A stretch of DNA of 64,000 bases, taken from Geothermobacter hydrogeniphilus (GTDB lineage Bacteria; Desulfobacterota; Desulfuromonadia; Desulfuromonadales; Geothermobacteraceae). The notes under the pieces were generated by a model. It worked only from the letters and a program-made list of their open reading frames with translations, was not told the origin of the DNA and searched no databases. The DNA lies in contig NZ_NAAD01000002.1 in NCBI RefSeq assembly GCF_002093115.1, positions 248,001 through 312,000 of the forward strand. The letters run 5' to 3'. Shown in pieces: positions 19,430 to 28,755 of this stretch (positions are counted from its first letter, which is position 1; each line of letters opens with the position of its first letter). Both the position numbers and the translations under genes were made by a program.

Positions 19430-21541
19430 TCACAGCTGCGTTGCGGGCGGTTTCCTGCGCGACCCGCTCCGCCCCAACCCACTCAGGGAAAAGGAGAAGA
19501 GAAACTCGGTATCATCACGGCGGTCACGGTAGGTAAAAAAGAGACTCCAGCATTGGGAACGATATTCCAGGTCAACCACCTTTTCCAGGCTCCCGCCGCC
19601 AGCGGAAAAATTGTAGCGCTGCTGATAATTGACATAGAGCGGTTTGAAGACGGAGAGATCAATTTCAGCGCGGGCGTAATCAACCGCCCCTTCGCGATAA
19701 CGATAACCGATCTGCAACCCATTGCCACGGCCGTCACGATAACGACCATCGACATTGAAGGTGGTGAAGCCGCGTTTATCCCGATTGGGATCGAAACGGG
19801 CGTCGACATCAAGCAGGCTGTTGCGGGTCGGGCGCAGAATCAGTTCGCTGCGCAGAGACGAAAAGGGACGCCGCTCGTCAACCGGGTTGAGCAGTTCCCG
19901 CCGCGACTCCCCGATATCGTACTCCTGCGTGAGGCGGAGATAAAGGAATTCATGGTAAACGGGGTCGGCGCCGGGAGATTCAATGCGGGCAACCAGCCGA
20001 TTGGTGAGACCATAACTGAGACGGTTGACCGCTTCGATCCGGTCGAGAGAATCGAACTCCGGGAGATGTGACTGATCTTCGTCAGGAACGAAAGTATAAG
20101 CCAGATCGGTTTCAATGCTGTGTCGAATCCGGGTGACCAGTTTTCCCGACAACGGGAAAACCCGGTAAAGGGTGGTCGAAATGCGGGTTTTGAAATCATA
20201 GATGCCGCTGTCTTCGTAGCCCGGCCCTTCTCCGGATGTCCAGTAATGGCTGCGGGTATAGCCTATTTCCGGCTGGATCTCGATGATGTCCCCCGGCTGC
20301 CAGACCACCGACAGCGCCGGCCGCCCCTGCAGCCGTTCCCCCTTGAGGCCCCTCCGCCTCCAGAAGTAGGTACTTGCCCCGGCAAATTCCGCGTAGACGG
20401 GCAAGGAACCAAGCCGCTGCTGCACGGCTTCGAAACGAACCTCGGGGAGCCGCTGCAGGGTCTGGTCATTATTTTTCTGCAGGTCCTTGGTGTACTTGAT
20501 CTGGGTCGTCAGATTGAACTTGTTCCAGTTGCGGTTGACGCTGATTGTCGTATCGACCTTGTCCTTGTTGTACTCCCCGGAGACCTTGCCGAAATCTTCA
20601 AAATAGTCACGACTGCTGACGTACTCGGCATCGGCTTTCAACCGCCACTGATACGGCAGCATGCCGTCGTGATCCCATTTGCCGGCATAGCGGCTGTCAG
20701 CCCCCTTGACCCCGTTGATATGGTAGAGGTCAAGATCACCGACATTGCCGCCACTGAACACGTAACGATATTCAGCCCCTTTGCCGAGGCCGAGATCGGA
20801 GAGCCAGTCAAGGTAGAAGGTGGCATCCTGGTTGCGGGCGATAGCCCAGTAGAAGGGGATCGAAATCTGGGTGCCCCGCCTCTGCGAATAGCCTCCGCTC
20901 GGCATCAGGAACCCGCTTTCACGTTCCTGTTTGACCGGGTAAATCAGGTAGGGCGTGTAGAGGATCGGGATATCGCGCAGATAGAAAACCGCATCGTGCC
21001 CCTTGGCGTAACCATCGACAGTGACCTCCAGGTCGCGGGCCGAAAAATGCCAGTCGGGGTTGTCACCGTCACAGGTGGTAAAACTTCCGCGGGTGAGATG
21101 ATAGGTTTTCTGGTCGAGCTTCTCAATCTCCTCACCGGCAACATGAAAGTTCTGCTCCCGGATCAGTAATTTCCCCTTTTTCAGGCGGCCTCGGCCGGAA
21201 CGGAGATTGAGGCGCAGTGACTCGCCCTTGAGTTCTCCTTCCGGGCTGCTGATGCTCACCTTGCCACTGGCCGTGACCTCCGTCGTCTGCGGATTGACCC
21301 TGACCGACTCGGAACGCAGCGTTATCGGACCGGACGTGATACGTACCGCGCCGTCCGCCTGGTAGGTTCCGCTCTGCTGGTCAAACTCCAGCCGGTCGGC
21401 CTCGATGTCGATGGGCTGGTTTTTCAACTGATCGAGGGCGCCGACGGTCGGCACCGTCTCCTCCGATTGAGGATCGGCCGCCACCACCGGCCGACCGGGC
21501 AACAGCGACAGTAAAAAAAGCAGCAGCAGAACCGAACGCAT
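19430..21541 (-). CDS. lptD: LPS-assembly protein LptD
   Basis: A 703-residue outer-membrane protein that inserts lipopolysaccharide into the outer leaflet. A signal peptide spans 1-22 (cut near VVAA), an OstA/LptA-like beta-jellyroll lies at about 38-150, and the rest is a large beta-barrel rich in alternating aromatic strands. It is a little shorter than E. coli LptD. The ATG at 21541 follows GAGGG and gives a proper signal peptide; the upstream open frame does not. Its presence shows a Gram-negative outer membrane with LPS. LptE was not found here. It is followed by the FtsB-like gene. Confidence 0.93.
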   Translation of the reverse strand: MRSVLLLLFLLSLLPGRPVVAADPQSEETVPTVGALDQLKNQPIDIEADRLEFDQQSGTYQADGAVRITSGPITLRSESVRVNPQTTEVTASGKVSISSPEGELKGESLRLNLRSGRGRLKKGKLLIREQNFHVAGEEIEKLDQKTYHLTRGSFTTCDGDNPDWHFSARDLEVTVDGYAKGHDAVFYLRDIPILYTPYLIYPVKQERESGFLMPSGGYSQRRGTQISIPFYWAIARNQDATFYLDWLSDLGLGKGAEYRYVFSGGNVGDLDLYHINGVKGADSRYAGKWDHDGMLPYQWRLKADAEYVSSRDYFEDFGKVSGEYNKDKVDTTISVNRNWNKFNLTTQIKYTKDLQKNNDQTLQRLPEVRFEAVQQRLGSLPVYAEFAGASTYFWRRRGLKGERLQGRPALSVVWQPGDIIEIQPEIGYTRSHYWTSGEGPGYEDSGIYDFKTRISTTLYRVFPLSGKLVTRIRHSIETDLAYTFVPDEDQSHLPEFDSLDRIEAVNRLSYGLTNRLVARIESPGADPVYHEFLYLRLTQEYDIGESRRELLNPVDERRPFSSLRSELILRPTRNSLLDVDARFDPNRDKRGFTTFNVDGRYRDGRGNGLQIGYRYREGAVDYARAEIDLSVFKPLYVNYQQRYNFSAGGGSLEKVVDLEYRSQCWSLFFTYRDRRDDTEFLFSFSLSGLGRSGSRRKPPATQL

Positions 21542-21549
21542 CGATACCC

Positions 21550-22842
21550 TCAACAATCCGAAGAAACAGTCAATACATGGTGATCGGCACGACACAGTTC
21601 TGTCCGCGCCTCGGCGACCAGGAACAGGGAGCCGGCCACCAGCACCCCCTTCTCACTGCCGGGACTTTCAAGGGCCGCCCGCAACGCCTCGGCAACCGAC
21701 GCAAAAATGTCCGCGGGCAGACCGGAGGCCTGGAGACGATCAACGACCTCCCGGGGCGCAACGCTCGGCTGGCCGGCCAGGGGAGCAATGCAGCAGGAGC
21801 GGCAGAAGGGGGCCAGCAGCGAGAGGATTTCACCGCAATCCTTGTCCGCCTTGAATGCCGTAACCAGGACCAGTTCGTCCAGCCCCTCGGCAGCAAGATA
21901 GTCGGCCAGGCTGCGGGCACCGGCAGGGTTGTGGGCACCGTCGAGCAGAACCGGCCCCCGTCCTTGCCAGAGTTCAATCCGACCGGGCCAGGTCAGTCTC
22001 TTCAGGGCATCGGGAAAGTGGCGAGGGTCAAGAGCACAGCCCATTTCAGTCAGTTGTTCAGCAGCCGCCAGGGCGAGTCCGAGGTTGTCACACTGGTGGG
22101 CGCCGGACAGGGCCTGCGGCACGTCAGTCAGCCGCCAGTTGCGACCGGAGAAATTGATGCTCCGCGGGGAACGGGACGCGACCTGCCAATCCTCCCCGGC
22201 AATGCGCAACGGGGCGGCAAGACGCACGGCGCGCTGCTGGACAACCCGCATTGCTTCGGGAGTCTGCCGGGCACTGAGGACCGGTACCGACGGTTTCATG
22301 ATTCCCGCCTTTTCCATGGCAATCGCCGTCAATCCTTCCCCCAGCCAGACCTGATGATCAAGGGCGATCGGTGTCAGCAGACAAAGCCGCGGATGCACCG
22401 CATTGGTGGCGTCAAGCCGCCCGCCGAGCCCCGTTTCGAGGACCACCCAGTCGACCCGCCGGCGCTGAAAATAGAGCAGCGCCAGCACCGTCGTAAACTC
22501 GAAGAAGGTGACCGGGATGCCGACCGCGACAGACTTCAGCTCCGCTGTCAGTGCCGCGACATCTGACTCCGGGATCGGCGTCCCCGCGATCTGGATGCGT
22601 TCGGTAAAGGAATGCAGGTGGGGCGAGGTATACAGCCCGACCCTCAGGCCGCTGCTGCCGAGAAGGGCGGCAAGGGCACAGGCAGTCGAACCCTTGCCGT
22701 TGGTTCCGGCGAGGTGCACGATTGACAGCGAATGCTGCGGATTCCCCACCCGCTTCAGCAGTTCCTGAACATTGTCAAGCCCGAGCTTGATGCCGAACTG
22801 CTGCAGGCTGTAGAGATAATCCAGGCTGCGGCGGTAATCCAC
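21550..22842 (-). CDS. folC: Bifunctional folylpolyglutamate/dihydrofolate synthase
   Basis: A 430-residue Mur-ligase-like ATPase that adds glutamate to dihydropteroate and/or folates. The P-loop GTNGKGS is at 46-52, HPRLCLLTPIALDH carries the second ATP/substrate region, and LLDGAHNPAGARSL is the C-terminal Mur-ligase motif. Whether it does both reactions is not visible in sequence; the single copy beside accD is the usual accD-folC pair. The start is a GTG at 22842 with only a weak GAG upstream, 3 nt after the accD stop, so coupling to accD is likely. Confidence 0.95.
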   Translation of the reverse strand: MDYRRSLDYLYSLQQFGIKLGLDNVQELLKRVGNPQHSLSIVHLAGTNGKGSTACALAALLGSSGLRVGLYTSPHLHSFTERIQIAGTPIPESDVAALTAELKSVAVGIPVTFFEFTTVLALLYFQRRRVDWVVLETGLGGRLDATNAVHPRLCLLTPIALDHQVWLGEGLTAIAMEKAGIMKPSVPVLSARQTPEAMRVVQQRAVRLAAPLRIAGEDWQVASRSPRSINFSGRNWRLTDVPQALSGAHQCDNLGLALAAAEQLTEMGCALDPRHFPDALKRLTWPGRIELWQGRGPVLLDGAHNPAGARSLADYLAAEGLDELVLVTAFKADKDCGEILSLLAPFCRSCCIAPLAGQPSVAPREVVDRLQASGLPADIFASVAEALRAALESPGSEKGVLVAGSLFLVAEARTELCRADHHVLTVSSDC

Positions 22843-22845
22843 CGC

Positions 22846-23697
22846 TCAGCTCTTGGTGAAGATCCGCAGGATCTGCGCCAGGCGTGCCTTCATTTCCTGG
22901 CGCTGGACAATCATGTCGACCATGCCATGCTCAAGTAGAAATTCGGAGCGTTGAAACCCGTCCGGAAGCTGTTGGCGAATGGTCTGTTCAATGACCCGCG
23001 GACCGGCAAAACCGATCAGCGCTTTCGGTTCGGCCATATTGATGTCACCGAGCATGGCAAAGCTCGCCGTCACGCCACCGGTGGTCGGATCGGTAAGAAC
23101 TGAAATAAATGGCACACCTTCGGCCTTGAGCTTGGCCAGCACGGCACTGGTCTTGGCCATCTGCATCAGGGAGAGAATGCTCTCCTGCATCCGCGCGCCC
23201 CCGGACGAAGAGAAGATAATGACCGGGCACTTCAATTCCAGCCCCTTCTCCATGATCCGGGTGATTTTCTCGCCCACCACCGAACCCATGCTGCCGCCCA
23301 TGAAGCTGAAATCAAAGACTCCGACGGCGACCGGCAGCCCCTCAATGGCGCCTGTTCCACAGACAATGGCATCCCCCCCGCCGGCCTTGGCCAGGGCGGC
23401 CTTGATGCGGTCCTTGTATTTCTTCGAGTCCTTGAAACCAAGAAAATCAACCGACTGCATGCCGGCATCGACCTCCTCGAAGGAACCGCCGTCAAGCACC
23501 AGGTCAATCCGCGCCCGCGCGGAAATACGGAAATGGTAATCGCATTTCGGACAGACGTTCAGATTGCGCTCGATCTCCTTGGTATAGATGATCTCATCGC
23601 AGTTTTTGCACTTGGTCCAGACGCCTTCGGGCATCTGAACCTTTTTCGCCTCAACCGCCCCGGTCAGGGGCTTTTTCTTTCTCTTGAACCAGGCCAT
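22846..23697 (-). CDS. accD: Acetyl-CoA carboxylase carboxyltransferase subunit beta
   Basis: A 283-residue subunit that, with AccA, transfers the carboxyl from biotin to acetyl-CoA to form malonyl-CoA. An N-terminal zinc ribbon has C30, C33, C49 and C52; the crotonase-like carboxyltransferase fold follows, with [18 protein letters not shown] forming the oxyanion region. accA is not present, so the subunit is encoded elsewhere. It lies 2 nt after the metallo-beta-lactamase-fold gene and is linked to folC downstream. Confidence 0.97.
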   Translation of the reverse strand: MAWFKRKKKPLTGAVEAKKVQMPEGVWTKCKNCDEIIYTKEIERNLNVCPKCDYHFRISARARIDLVLDGGSFEEVDAGMQSVDFLGFKDSKKYKDRIKAALAKAGGGDAIVCGTGAIEGLPVAVGVFDFSFMGGSMGSVVGEKITRIMEKGLELKCPVIIFSSSGGARMQESILSLMQMAKTSAVLAKLKAEGVPFISVLTDPTTGGVTASFAMLGDINMAEPKALIGFAGPRVIEQTIRQQLPDGFQRSEFLLEHGMVDMIVQRQEMKARLAQILRIFTKS

Positions 23698-23699
23698 GG

Positions 23700-24488
23700 T
23701 TACCTCGCAGCACGCACAGAACCGGCGAAATAGAAGGCTTCGCCCCCCTTGAGAACTTCCAGTTGAAGGTCTCCCAAGGCGGCCAGTTCGGCTTCAACTT
23801 CAGCCAGAAACTGGGGTTTTACATGGAAAATTTTGACGGGAACATCCGGACGGCCAAACTTGGCAAGTTCACTTCTGAGCATCGCCGGAGTCAGGTGACC
23901 GCTGGCAATCGCAAGCTCACGAAGCCGGTCCGGAAATGAGGTTTCGATAAACGCCAGCAACAGATCACGACACCCTCGGCCGAGCTGCCAGATGGCTTCG
24001 GTCGTCGTGGTATCCCCGGAGAAGAGGACCGAACCGGCATCACCGTGGAGCAGATAGCCGGCGGTGAACACCGGGTGGCTGGTGCGAGCCCACTCGACCC
24101 GATAACCGGCGATTTCAGTTCCACCCGCCTCATTGAGAGGACAGAACTGCAGGGCCGGCGCGGCGGCCTGCGGCAGGCGCGAAAAGTCGGGCCAGACCTC
24201 ACCATTGAAGAGATTGCGACGCAGGCTTTCCAGCACGACGGCAGGGCCCCAGACCCGCAACGGGCTTTCACGCAGGGTCAGGACATTGTCAACCAGAAAA
24301 GCAAGGTCGACCATATGATCGAGATGGCCGTGAGTCAGCAGCACATCGTCAATGGCAGCCTGTTCTTCCAGGGGAAGAATGGCGGTCACGGTGCCGGCGT
24401 CGAGCAACAGTCGTCCGTCAAGCAGCAGACTGCTGGTATTGAAGCCGGGCAGGCGCGATCCAAAACTGCCTAAGACACGTATCTCCAT
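23700..24488 (-). CDS. Metallo-beta-lactamase-fold hydrolase, class II cyclic-nucleotide phosphodiesterase-like
   Basis: A 262-residue soluble protein with the metal-binding motif THGHLDHM (H53, H55, D57, H58) and later conserved residues near RTSHPVF and SGDTTTT. The early [15 protein letters not shown] and the His motif recall class II cAMP phosphodiesterases of the metallo-beta-lactamase fold; RNase Z-like enzymes are a second option. The substrate is not readable from sequence. It sits between trpA and accD, with 26 nt to trpA and 2 nt to accD. There is no signal peptide. Confidence 0.7.
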   Translation of the reverse strand: MEIRVLGSFGSRLPGFNTSSLLLDGRLLLDAGTVTAILPLEEQAAIDDVLLTHGHLDHMVDLAFLVDNVLTLRESPLRVWGPAVVLESLRRNLFNGEVWPDFSRLPQAAAPALQFCPLNEAGGTEIAGYRVEWARTSHPVFTAGYLLHGDAGSVLFSGDTTTTEAIWQLGRGCRDLLLAFIETSFPDRLRELAIASGHLTPAMLRSELAKFGRPDVPVKIFHVKPQFLAEVEAELAALGDLQLEVLKGGEAFYFAGSVRAAR

Positions 24489-24514
24489 GAATTCCCCGTG
24501 GACCGCCCCGAACT

Positions 24515-25318
24515 TCAGGCGGCCCGGTCAACTGCCTGGCGCAGGGCGGCGATAAATTCCGCGACCCGCTCCGGTAGTTCGGGTGATTTGCCATATTCGG
24601 CAATAATCTTGACCAACGCACTGCCGACCACCACCGCATCGGCAAAAGCGGCCACCGCTTCCGCGTCGCTCGGCGAGGTGATACCGAAACCGACCGCAAC
24701 CGGGACCCTGCTTTCGCGGCGCAACTCGGCGACATCTGCAGCAATCGCCTGAGGATCGACATGCTGAGTACCGGTGACGCCGGTCATCGAAACATAATAG
24801 AGATAACCTTCGCCGGCGGCAGCCAGCTGCCGACGACGTTCCGGGGGGCTGGTCGGGGCCAGCAGCGTTATCAGGTTGATCTGCCTGCGGCGCAGGGCTC
24901 CATGGATTTCTCCCGCCTCTTCGGGCGGCAGGTCGACCAGCAACAGGCCATCCACTCCGGCAGCGGCGGCATCCTCGGCAAAAGCATCGATGCCATAACG
25001 CAGCACCGGGTTGAAATACCCCATCAACACAATCGGCGTGCTGGTGTGCTGCCGCACCCGACTCACCAACTGCAGAATCGCCCCGAGAGTCACGCCACCG
25101 GCCAGGGCCCGCTCTGAAGCGGCCTGAATCGTCGGTCCGTCCGCCATCGGATCGGAAAACGGAATCCCCAGTTCAATGACATCGGCACCATTCTCAACCA
25201 GGGAATGCAACAACGTCTCGGTGGTCTTCATATCCGGATCGCCGGCGGTCACAAAGGGCACCAGTGCCTTGCGACCCTGTTTTTTCAGTCTAGCAAATGT
25301 TTCGGCAATCCGTCCCAT
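24515..25318 (-). CDS. trpA: Tryptophan synthase alpha chain
   Basis: A 267-residue TIM barrel that cleaves indole-3-glycerol phosphate to indole and glyceraldehyde 3-phosphate. The catalytic residues E49 (ADVIELGIPFSDP) and D60 (DPMADGPTIQ) fall at the same numbers as in the Salmonella enzyme. GFGITSP and the phosphate-binding VVGSALV are present. trpA is not next to trpB: a helicase and a uracil-DNA glycosylase lie between, and a promoter of its own sits just upstream (25349-25377). TrpA normally forms a complex with TrpB1. Confidence 0.97.
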   Translation of the reverse strand: MGRIAETFARLKKQGRKALVPFVTAGDPDMKTTETLLHSLVENGADVIELGIPFSDPMADGPTIQAASERALAGGVTLGAILQLVSRVRQHTSTPIVLMGYFNPVLRYGIDAFAEDAAAAGVDGLLLVDLPPEEAGEIHGALRRRQINLITLLAPTSPPERRRQLAAAGEGYLYYVSMTGVTGTQHVDPQAIAADVAELRRESRVPVAVGFGITSPSDAEAVAAFADAVVVGSALVKIIAEYGKSPELPERVAEFIAALRQAVDRAA

Positions 25319-25348
25319 GCTCTACCCGTTTTCCATTCAAATTCTGCC

Positions 25349-25377
25349 AGTTTAATCGAACGACGATACCTTTTCAA
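25349..25377 (-). promoter_or_regulatory. Sigma-70 promoter for trpA and the accD-folC-lptD group
   Basis: TTGAAA (25372-25377) and TAAACT (25349-25354) are 17 nt apart on the transcribed strand, in the 62-nt gap between the glycosylase stop and trpA. The start would be near 25342, giving a leader of about 24 nt before trpA. Confidence 0.65.
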
Positions 25378-25380
25378 CCG

Positions 25381-26049
25381 TTATCCCGCCAGGCGTCGTA
25401 CCGTCTGCAGCAGGTCCTGAAACATGGCAACCGTCAGACGACCGGTCTGAATATTGTAACGGCTGGTATGATAGCTGCCGACCAGACTCGGCGCCCCGGC
25501 AAAGGGATAAACAACACCATGCCCGAAAGGATAATCACCGAGACGTTCGACAAACCCCCAGGCCTTGTAGGCCTGCAGCAGGGAACGGAAAGCATCTCCT
25601 CCAAGGGCGACCACCACCCGCAACCGCGGCAGGGCGGCCAGCTCATTCAGCAGAAATCCGCGACAGGCATGAAATTCATCGGCCCGCGGTTTATTTCCCG
25701 GTGGCAGACACTTGACGGCATTGGTCAGATAGAGATCATGCAACCGCAGGCCGTCATCCGCCGCCACCGCCTGGGGCTGATTGCTGAACCCCGCCTGGTG
25801 CAGCAACGGATACATGAAGTCACCGGCGCCATCCCCGGTGAAGGGGCGTCCGGTACGATTGGCTCCATGCGCCCCGGGCGCCAGTCCGACCAGGCAGACA
25901 CGTGCCTGACAGTCGCCGAATCCGGGCACCGGCCGGTTCCAGTAATCACTGCGGCTGAGACCGCGGCGGGGCGGAAGCTCGCCGAGCAACTGCACCAGAC
26001 GCGGACAACGCCGACAGCTCAACAGACCGGGGAGTTCAGCACCGAGCAT
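25381..26049 (-). CDS. Family 5 (type B) uracil-DNA glycosylase
   Basis: A 222-residue DNA repair enzyme that removes uracil (and often hypoxanthine) from DNA. GLAPGAHGANRTGRPFTGD (55-73) is the family 5 active-site motif, which lacks the usual catalytic Asp/Asn after the first Gly-rich turn. HTSRYNIQTGRLT (194-206) is the C-terminal motif. Four cysteines, C12, C15, C114 and C129, fit the 4Fe-4S site of families 4 and 5. Three ATG codons are stacked at 26055-26047; the third, at 26049, has proper spacing from GGGAG. It lies 70 nt after the helicase gene. Confidence 0.87.
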   Translation of the reverse strand: MLGAELPGLLSCRRCPRLVQLLGELPPRRGLSRSDYWNRPVPGFGDCQARVCLVGLAPGAHGANRTGRPFTGDGAGDFMYPLLHQAGFSNQPQAVAADDGLRLHDLYLTNAVKCLPPGNKPRADEFHACRGFLLNELAALPRLRVVVALGGDAFRSLLQAYKAWGFVERLGDYPFGHGVVYPFAGAPSLVGSYHTSRYNIQTGRLTVAMFQDLLQTVRRLAG

Positions 26050-26119
26050 CATCATCTCCCGGCAACCCGATCCAGTGACACGGTGCTGGGCCGAATGGAT
26101 GGAGAACGGCCATGGTCTG

Positions 26120-27385
26120 TCAGGATCCGCTCTTCGGACCGCGCTGTTTCTGCCGGGGGTGTCGTCTGGACCGACGCCGCTTTTCACCTTCGGTCGGTCG
26201 TCCCTTCTGCGGCGGTTTCTTGCGCGGCGCCGGCCGCTTGTAATTCCAGACCAGCTGATCATCCTCGGGAAAGGTGCTGGGAATCTTCTGCCCCAGGTAT
26301 TCCTCGATGTCGGCCAGGTAAAAAACCAGCTCTTCATCAGCCAGGGTGATCGCCTTCCCCATTGCTCCGGCACGCGCGGTCCGACCGATGCGATGAACAT
26401 AATCTTCCGGATCCTGTGGGAGATCGTAATTGATCACGTGGCTGACATCCTCGACATGGATGCCGCGGGAGGCGACATCGGTCGCAACCAGGAAATTCAA
26501 CCGGCCGGCCTTGAAATCGTCAAGGATACGCATCCGTTTGCGCTGCACGATGTCACCGGAAATAACTGCCGCCTTGCAGTCGTTGGCCTTGAGCTTGTCG
26601 GCCAGATGTTCGGCCTCGCGCTTGGTATTGACAAACAACAGGGTGCGCTGCGGCTTTTCCTGCCGGATCAGCCCCAGCAGCAGGGGGAATTTCTCCCGGC
26701 GGGTGACATGATAGAGGATCTGCTCAACCCGGTCGGCGGTCATCTTCTCGGGCTCGATGCGGACCTTTTCGGCAATATCCATGAACTCGTAGGCCAGTTC
26801 CATCACCCGCTGGCTGAGGGTCGCCGAAAAGAGCATGGTCTGGCGCTTTTCATAGGACGGCAGCTTGCGCAACAGAAAACGCAGGTCCCGGATGAAGCCC
26901 ATGTCAAACATCCGGTCGGCCTCGTCGATGATCACTGCCTCGATGCGGTCGAGGGCAAAGACCTTCTGTTTGTAGTAATCGATCAGACGCCCCGGTGTCG
27001 CCACAATCACGTCGACGCCGTTGCGCAGCGCCTGGCGCTGTTTTTCATAATCGACGCCGCCGAAAATCGGCTGCACCTTGAACGGACAACCGCTGCCGAG
27101 CCCTTCGGCATCGGCGCAGATCTGCACCACCAGCTCCCGGGTCGGGGCGATGATCAGGGCGCGCGGGTTGGCGGTGGTCCGTCCCCCGCTGCGCAGCAGA
27201 CGGGTAAAGAGCGAGATCAGGAAGGCGGCAGTCTTGCCGGTGCCGGTCTGGGCCTGGGCTGCGACATCCTTGCCGGCCAGCGCCAGCGGGATGGACTGTT
27301 CCTGCACCGGGGTCAGTTCGCTGAAACCGACAGCGTTGATCCCCTGCAGCACTTCGGCCGGCAGGTCGAGTTCGGTAAATTTCAT
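26120..27385 (-). CDS. DEAD-box ATP-dependent RNA helicase, RhlB-like
   Basis: A 421-residue SF2 helicase. The Q-motif is near 20-30, AQTGTGKT at 45-52, PTREL at 81-85, TPGRLIDYY near 130, DEAD at 154-157 with RMFDMGFIRD, SAT at 187-189, and HRIGRTARAG in the second RecA domain. The tail is short, basic and rich in Arg/Lys. The length and the DEADRMF-DMGFI-DL block resemble RhlB, the degradosome helicase, but RhlE-type enzymes are close. The ATG at 27385 is preferred for its CAGGAG and the conserved start of the core. The 171 nt upstream carry a promoter candidate and a palindrome. Confidence 0.9.
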   Translation of the reverse strand: MKFTELDLPAEVLQGINAVGFSELTPVQEQSIPLALAGKDVAAQAQTGTGKTAAFLISLFTRLLRSGGRTTANPRALIIAPTRELVVQICADAEGLGSGCPFKVQPIFGGVDYEKQRQALRNGVDVIVATPGRLIDYYKQKVFALDRIEAVIIDEADRMFDMGFIRDLRFLLRKLPSYEKRQTMLFSATLSQRVMELAYEFMDIAEKVRIEPEKMTADRVEQILYHVTRREKFPLLLGLIRQEKPQRTLLFVNTKREAEHLADKLKANDCKAAVISGDIVQRKRMRILDDFKAGRLNFLVATDVASRGIHVEDVSHVINYDLPQDPEDYVHRIGRTARAGAMGKAITLADEELVFYLADIEEYLGQKIPSTFPEDDQLVWNYKRPAPRKKPPQKGRPTEGEKRRRSRRHPRQKQRGPKSGS

Positions 27386-27452
27386 AAGCTCCTGGTTCCG
27401 GATGTTGCGGATCACCGCGACTGCGGGATCTGGCATCCTGTTGATGAACGTG

Positions 27453-27470
27453 CCCGCCATGCATGGCGGG
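27453..27470. repeat. 18-nt perfect palindrome in the helicase leader
   Basis: CCCGCCATGCATGGCGGG equals its own reverse complement. It lies about 68 nt before the helicase start, in the 171-nt trpB-helicase gap. As DNA it could be a dimeric protein site; as RNA, a hairpin. No T-run follows on the transcribed strand. Confidence 0.6.
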
Positions 27471-27531
27471 ATTTGCGAAACCCGGTCGATAAAATCGCTC
27501 CCGGATAAATTCTCAGCAGGGTGTCGAAAAA

Positions 27532-27560
27532 ATCATTCCCGGGCTGAGCAAAAATGTCAA
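27532..27560 (-). promoter_or_regulatory. Candidate sigma-70 promoter for the helicase
   Basis: A perfect TTGACA (27555-27560), overlapping the trpB stop, and AATGAT (27532-27537) are 17 nt apart. The start would be near 27525, leaving a leader of about 140 nt that includes the palindrome. The -10 matches 4 of 6 consensus bases. Confidence 0.45.
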
Positions 27561-28753
27561 ATCTCGACGCCGATGGCATCGGCGACGGTATGTATATCCT
27601 TGTCTCCGCGACCGGAGAGGCAGACCACCAGCACCTGGTCCCTGCCAAGCTGCGGGGCCAGCTTGACCACATGGGCGATGGCGTGGGCACTCTCCAGTGC
27701 CGGAATGATTCCTTCAAGCCGGGTCAGGGTCTGAAACGCCGCCAACGCCTCGTCATCCCGAATCGAGACATATTCGGCCCGGCCGATATCATGCAGGTGG
27801 GCATGCTCGGGGCCGACGCCCGGATAATCAAGACCGGCGGAAATAGAGTGGGCATGCTCGATCTGCCCATCTTCATCCTGCAGCAGATAGGTCTTGTTGC
27901 CGTGCAGCACTCCGACCTCACCGGCACCGATGGACGCGGCGTGCCTGCCGCTGTCGATACCGAGTCCGGCCGCCTCGACCCCGATCAGGCGCACCTTTTC
28001 ATCCGCAATAAAGGGATAGAACATGCCCATGGCGTTGGAGCCGCCACCGATGCAGGCCACCGCCGCGTCGGGCAGTCGGCCCTCGATTTCGAGAATCTGG
28101 CGACGGGTCTCGCGGCCGATCACCGCCTGGAAATCGCGCACCATTTCCGGGTAGGGATGCGGCCCGGCCACGGTACCGATAACGTAGAAGGTATCACGCA
28201 CGTGGGTGACCCAGTGGCGCAGGGCGTCATTCATCGCGTCCTTGAGGGTGGCCGTGCCGCTGGTCACCCCGTGAACCTCGGCGCCGAGCAGTTTCATGCG
28301 AAACACGTTCAATGCCTGGCGGCGGATATCCTCGGTCCCCATGAAAACCTGGCATTCGAGCCCGAACAGGGCAGCGACCGTGGCGGTGGCGACGCCGTGC
28401 TGACCGGCGCCGGTTTCGGCGATCACCTTCTTTTTGCCCATCCGCCGTGCCAGCAGTGCCTGGCCGACGGTATTGTTGACCTTGTGGGCCCCGGTATGGT
28501 TAAGGTCTTCACGCTTCAGGTAGATTTTCGCCCCGCCGAGGTGCTCCGTCAAGCGCCGGGCGAAATAAAGCGGGCTGGGACGGCCGACATAATGGCGCAG
28601 GTAATAGTCAAGTTCGCGCTGAAAGGAGGAGTCCGCCTGCGCCTTGCGATAGGCCTCCTCCAGTTCCTGAATCGCCGGCATCAGGGTTTCGGCAACATAG
28701 CGACCGCCGAAAATACCGAAGTGCCCCTGGTTGTCTGGATAATTGTAGCTCAC
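27557..28753 (-). CDS. trpB: Tryptophan synthase beta chain (TrpB1 type)
   Basis: A 398-residue PLP enzyme that joins indole and serine to tryptophan. [16 protein letters not shown] opens the protein, and the PLP lysine is K91 in [27 protein letters not shown] binds the cofactor phosphate. The frame stays open upstream through the trpF region, but the conserved N-terminus marks the start. GTG at 28753 has good spacing from GGGAG; GTG at 28759 is also possible and overlaps the trpF stop. This is the classical TrpA-binding form. It ends the trpE-G-D-C-B2-F-B run. Confidence 0.96.
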   Translation of the reverse strand: MSYNYPDNQGHFGIFGGRYVAETLMPAIQELEEAYRKAQADSSFQRELDYYLRHYVGRPSPLYFARRLTEHLGGAKIYLKREDLNHTGAHKVNNTVGQALLARRMGKKKVIAETGAGQHGVATATVAALFGLECQVFMGTEDIRRQALNVFRMKLLGAEVHGVTSGTATLKDAMNDALRHWVTHVRDTFYVIGTVAGPHPYPEMVRDFQAVIGRETRRQILEIEGRLPDAAVACIGGGSNAMGMFYPFIADEKVRLIGVEAAGLGIDSGRHAASIGAGEVGVLHGNKTYLLQDEDGQIEHAHSISAGLDYPGVGPEHAHLHDIGRAEYVSIRDDEALAAFQTLTRLEGIIPALESAHAIAHVVKLAPQLGRDQVLVVCLSGRGDKDIHTVADAIGVEI

Positions 28754-28755
28754 TC

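Noticed and set aside
26050-26400. A longer uracil-DNA glycosylase
   Set aside because: The upstream part overlaps the helicase gene and is not conserved in the family.
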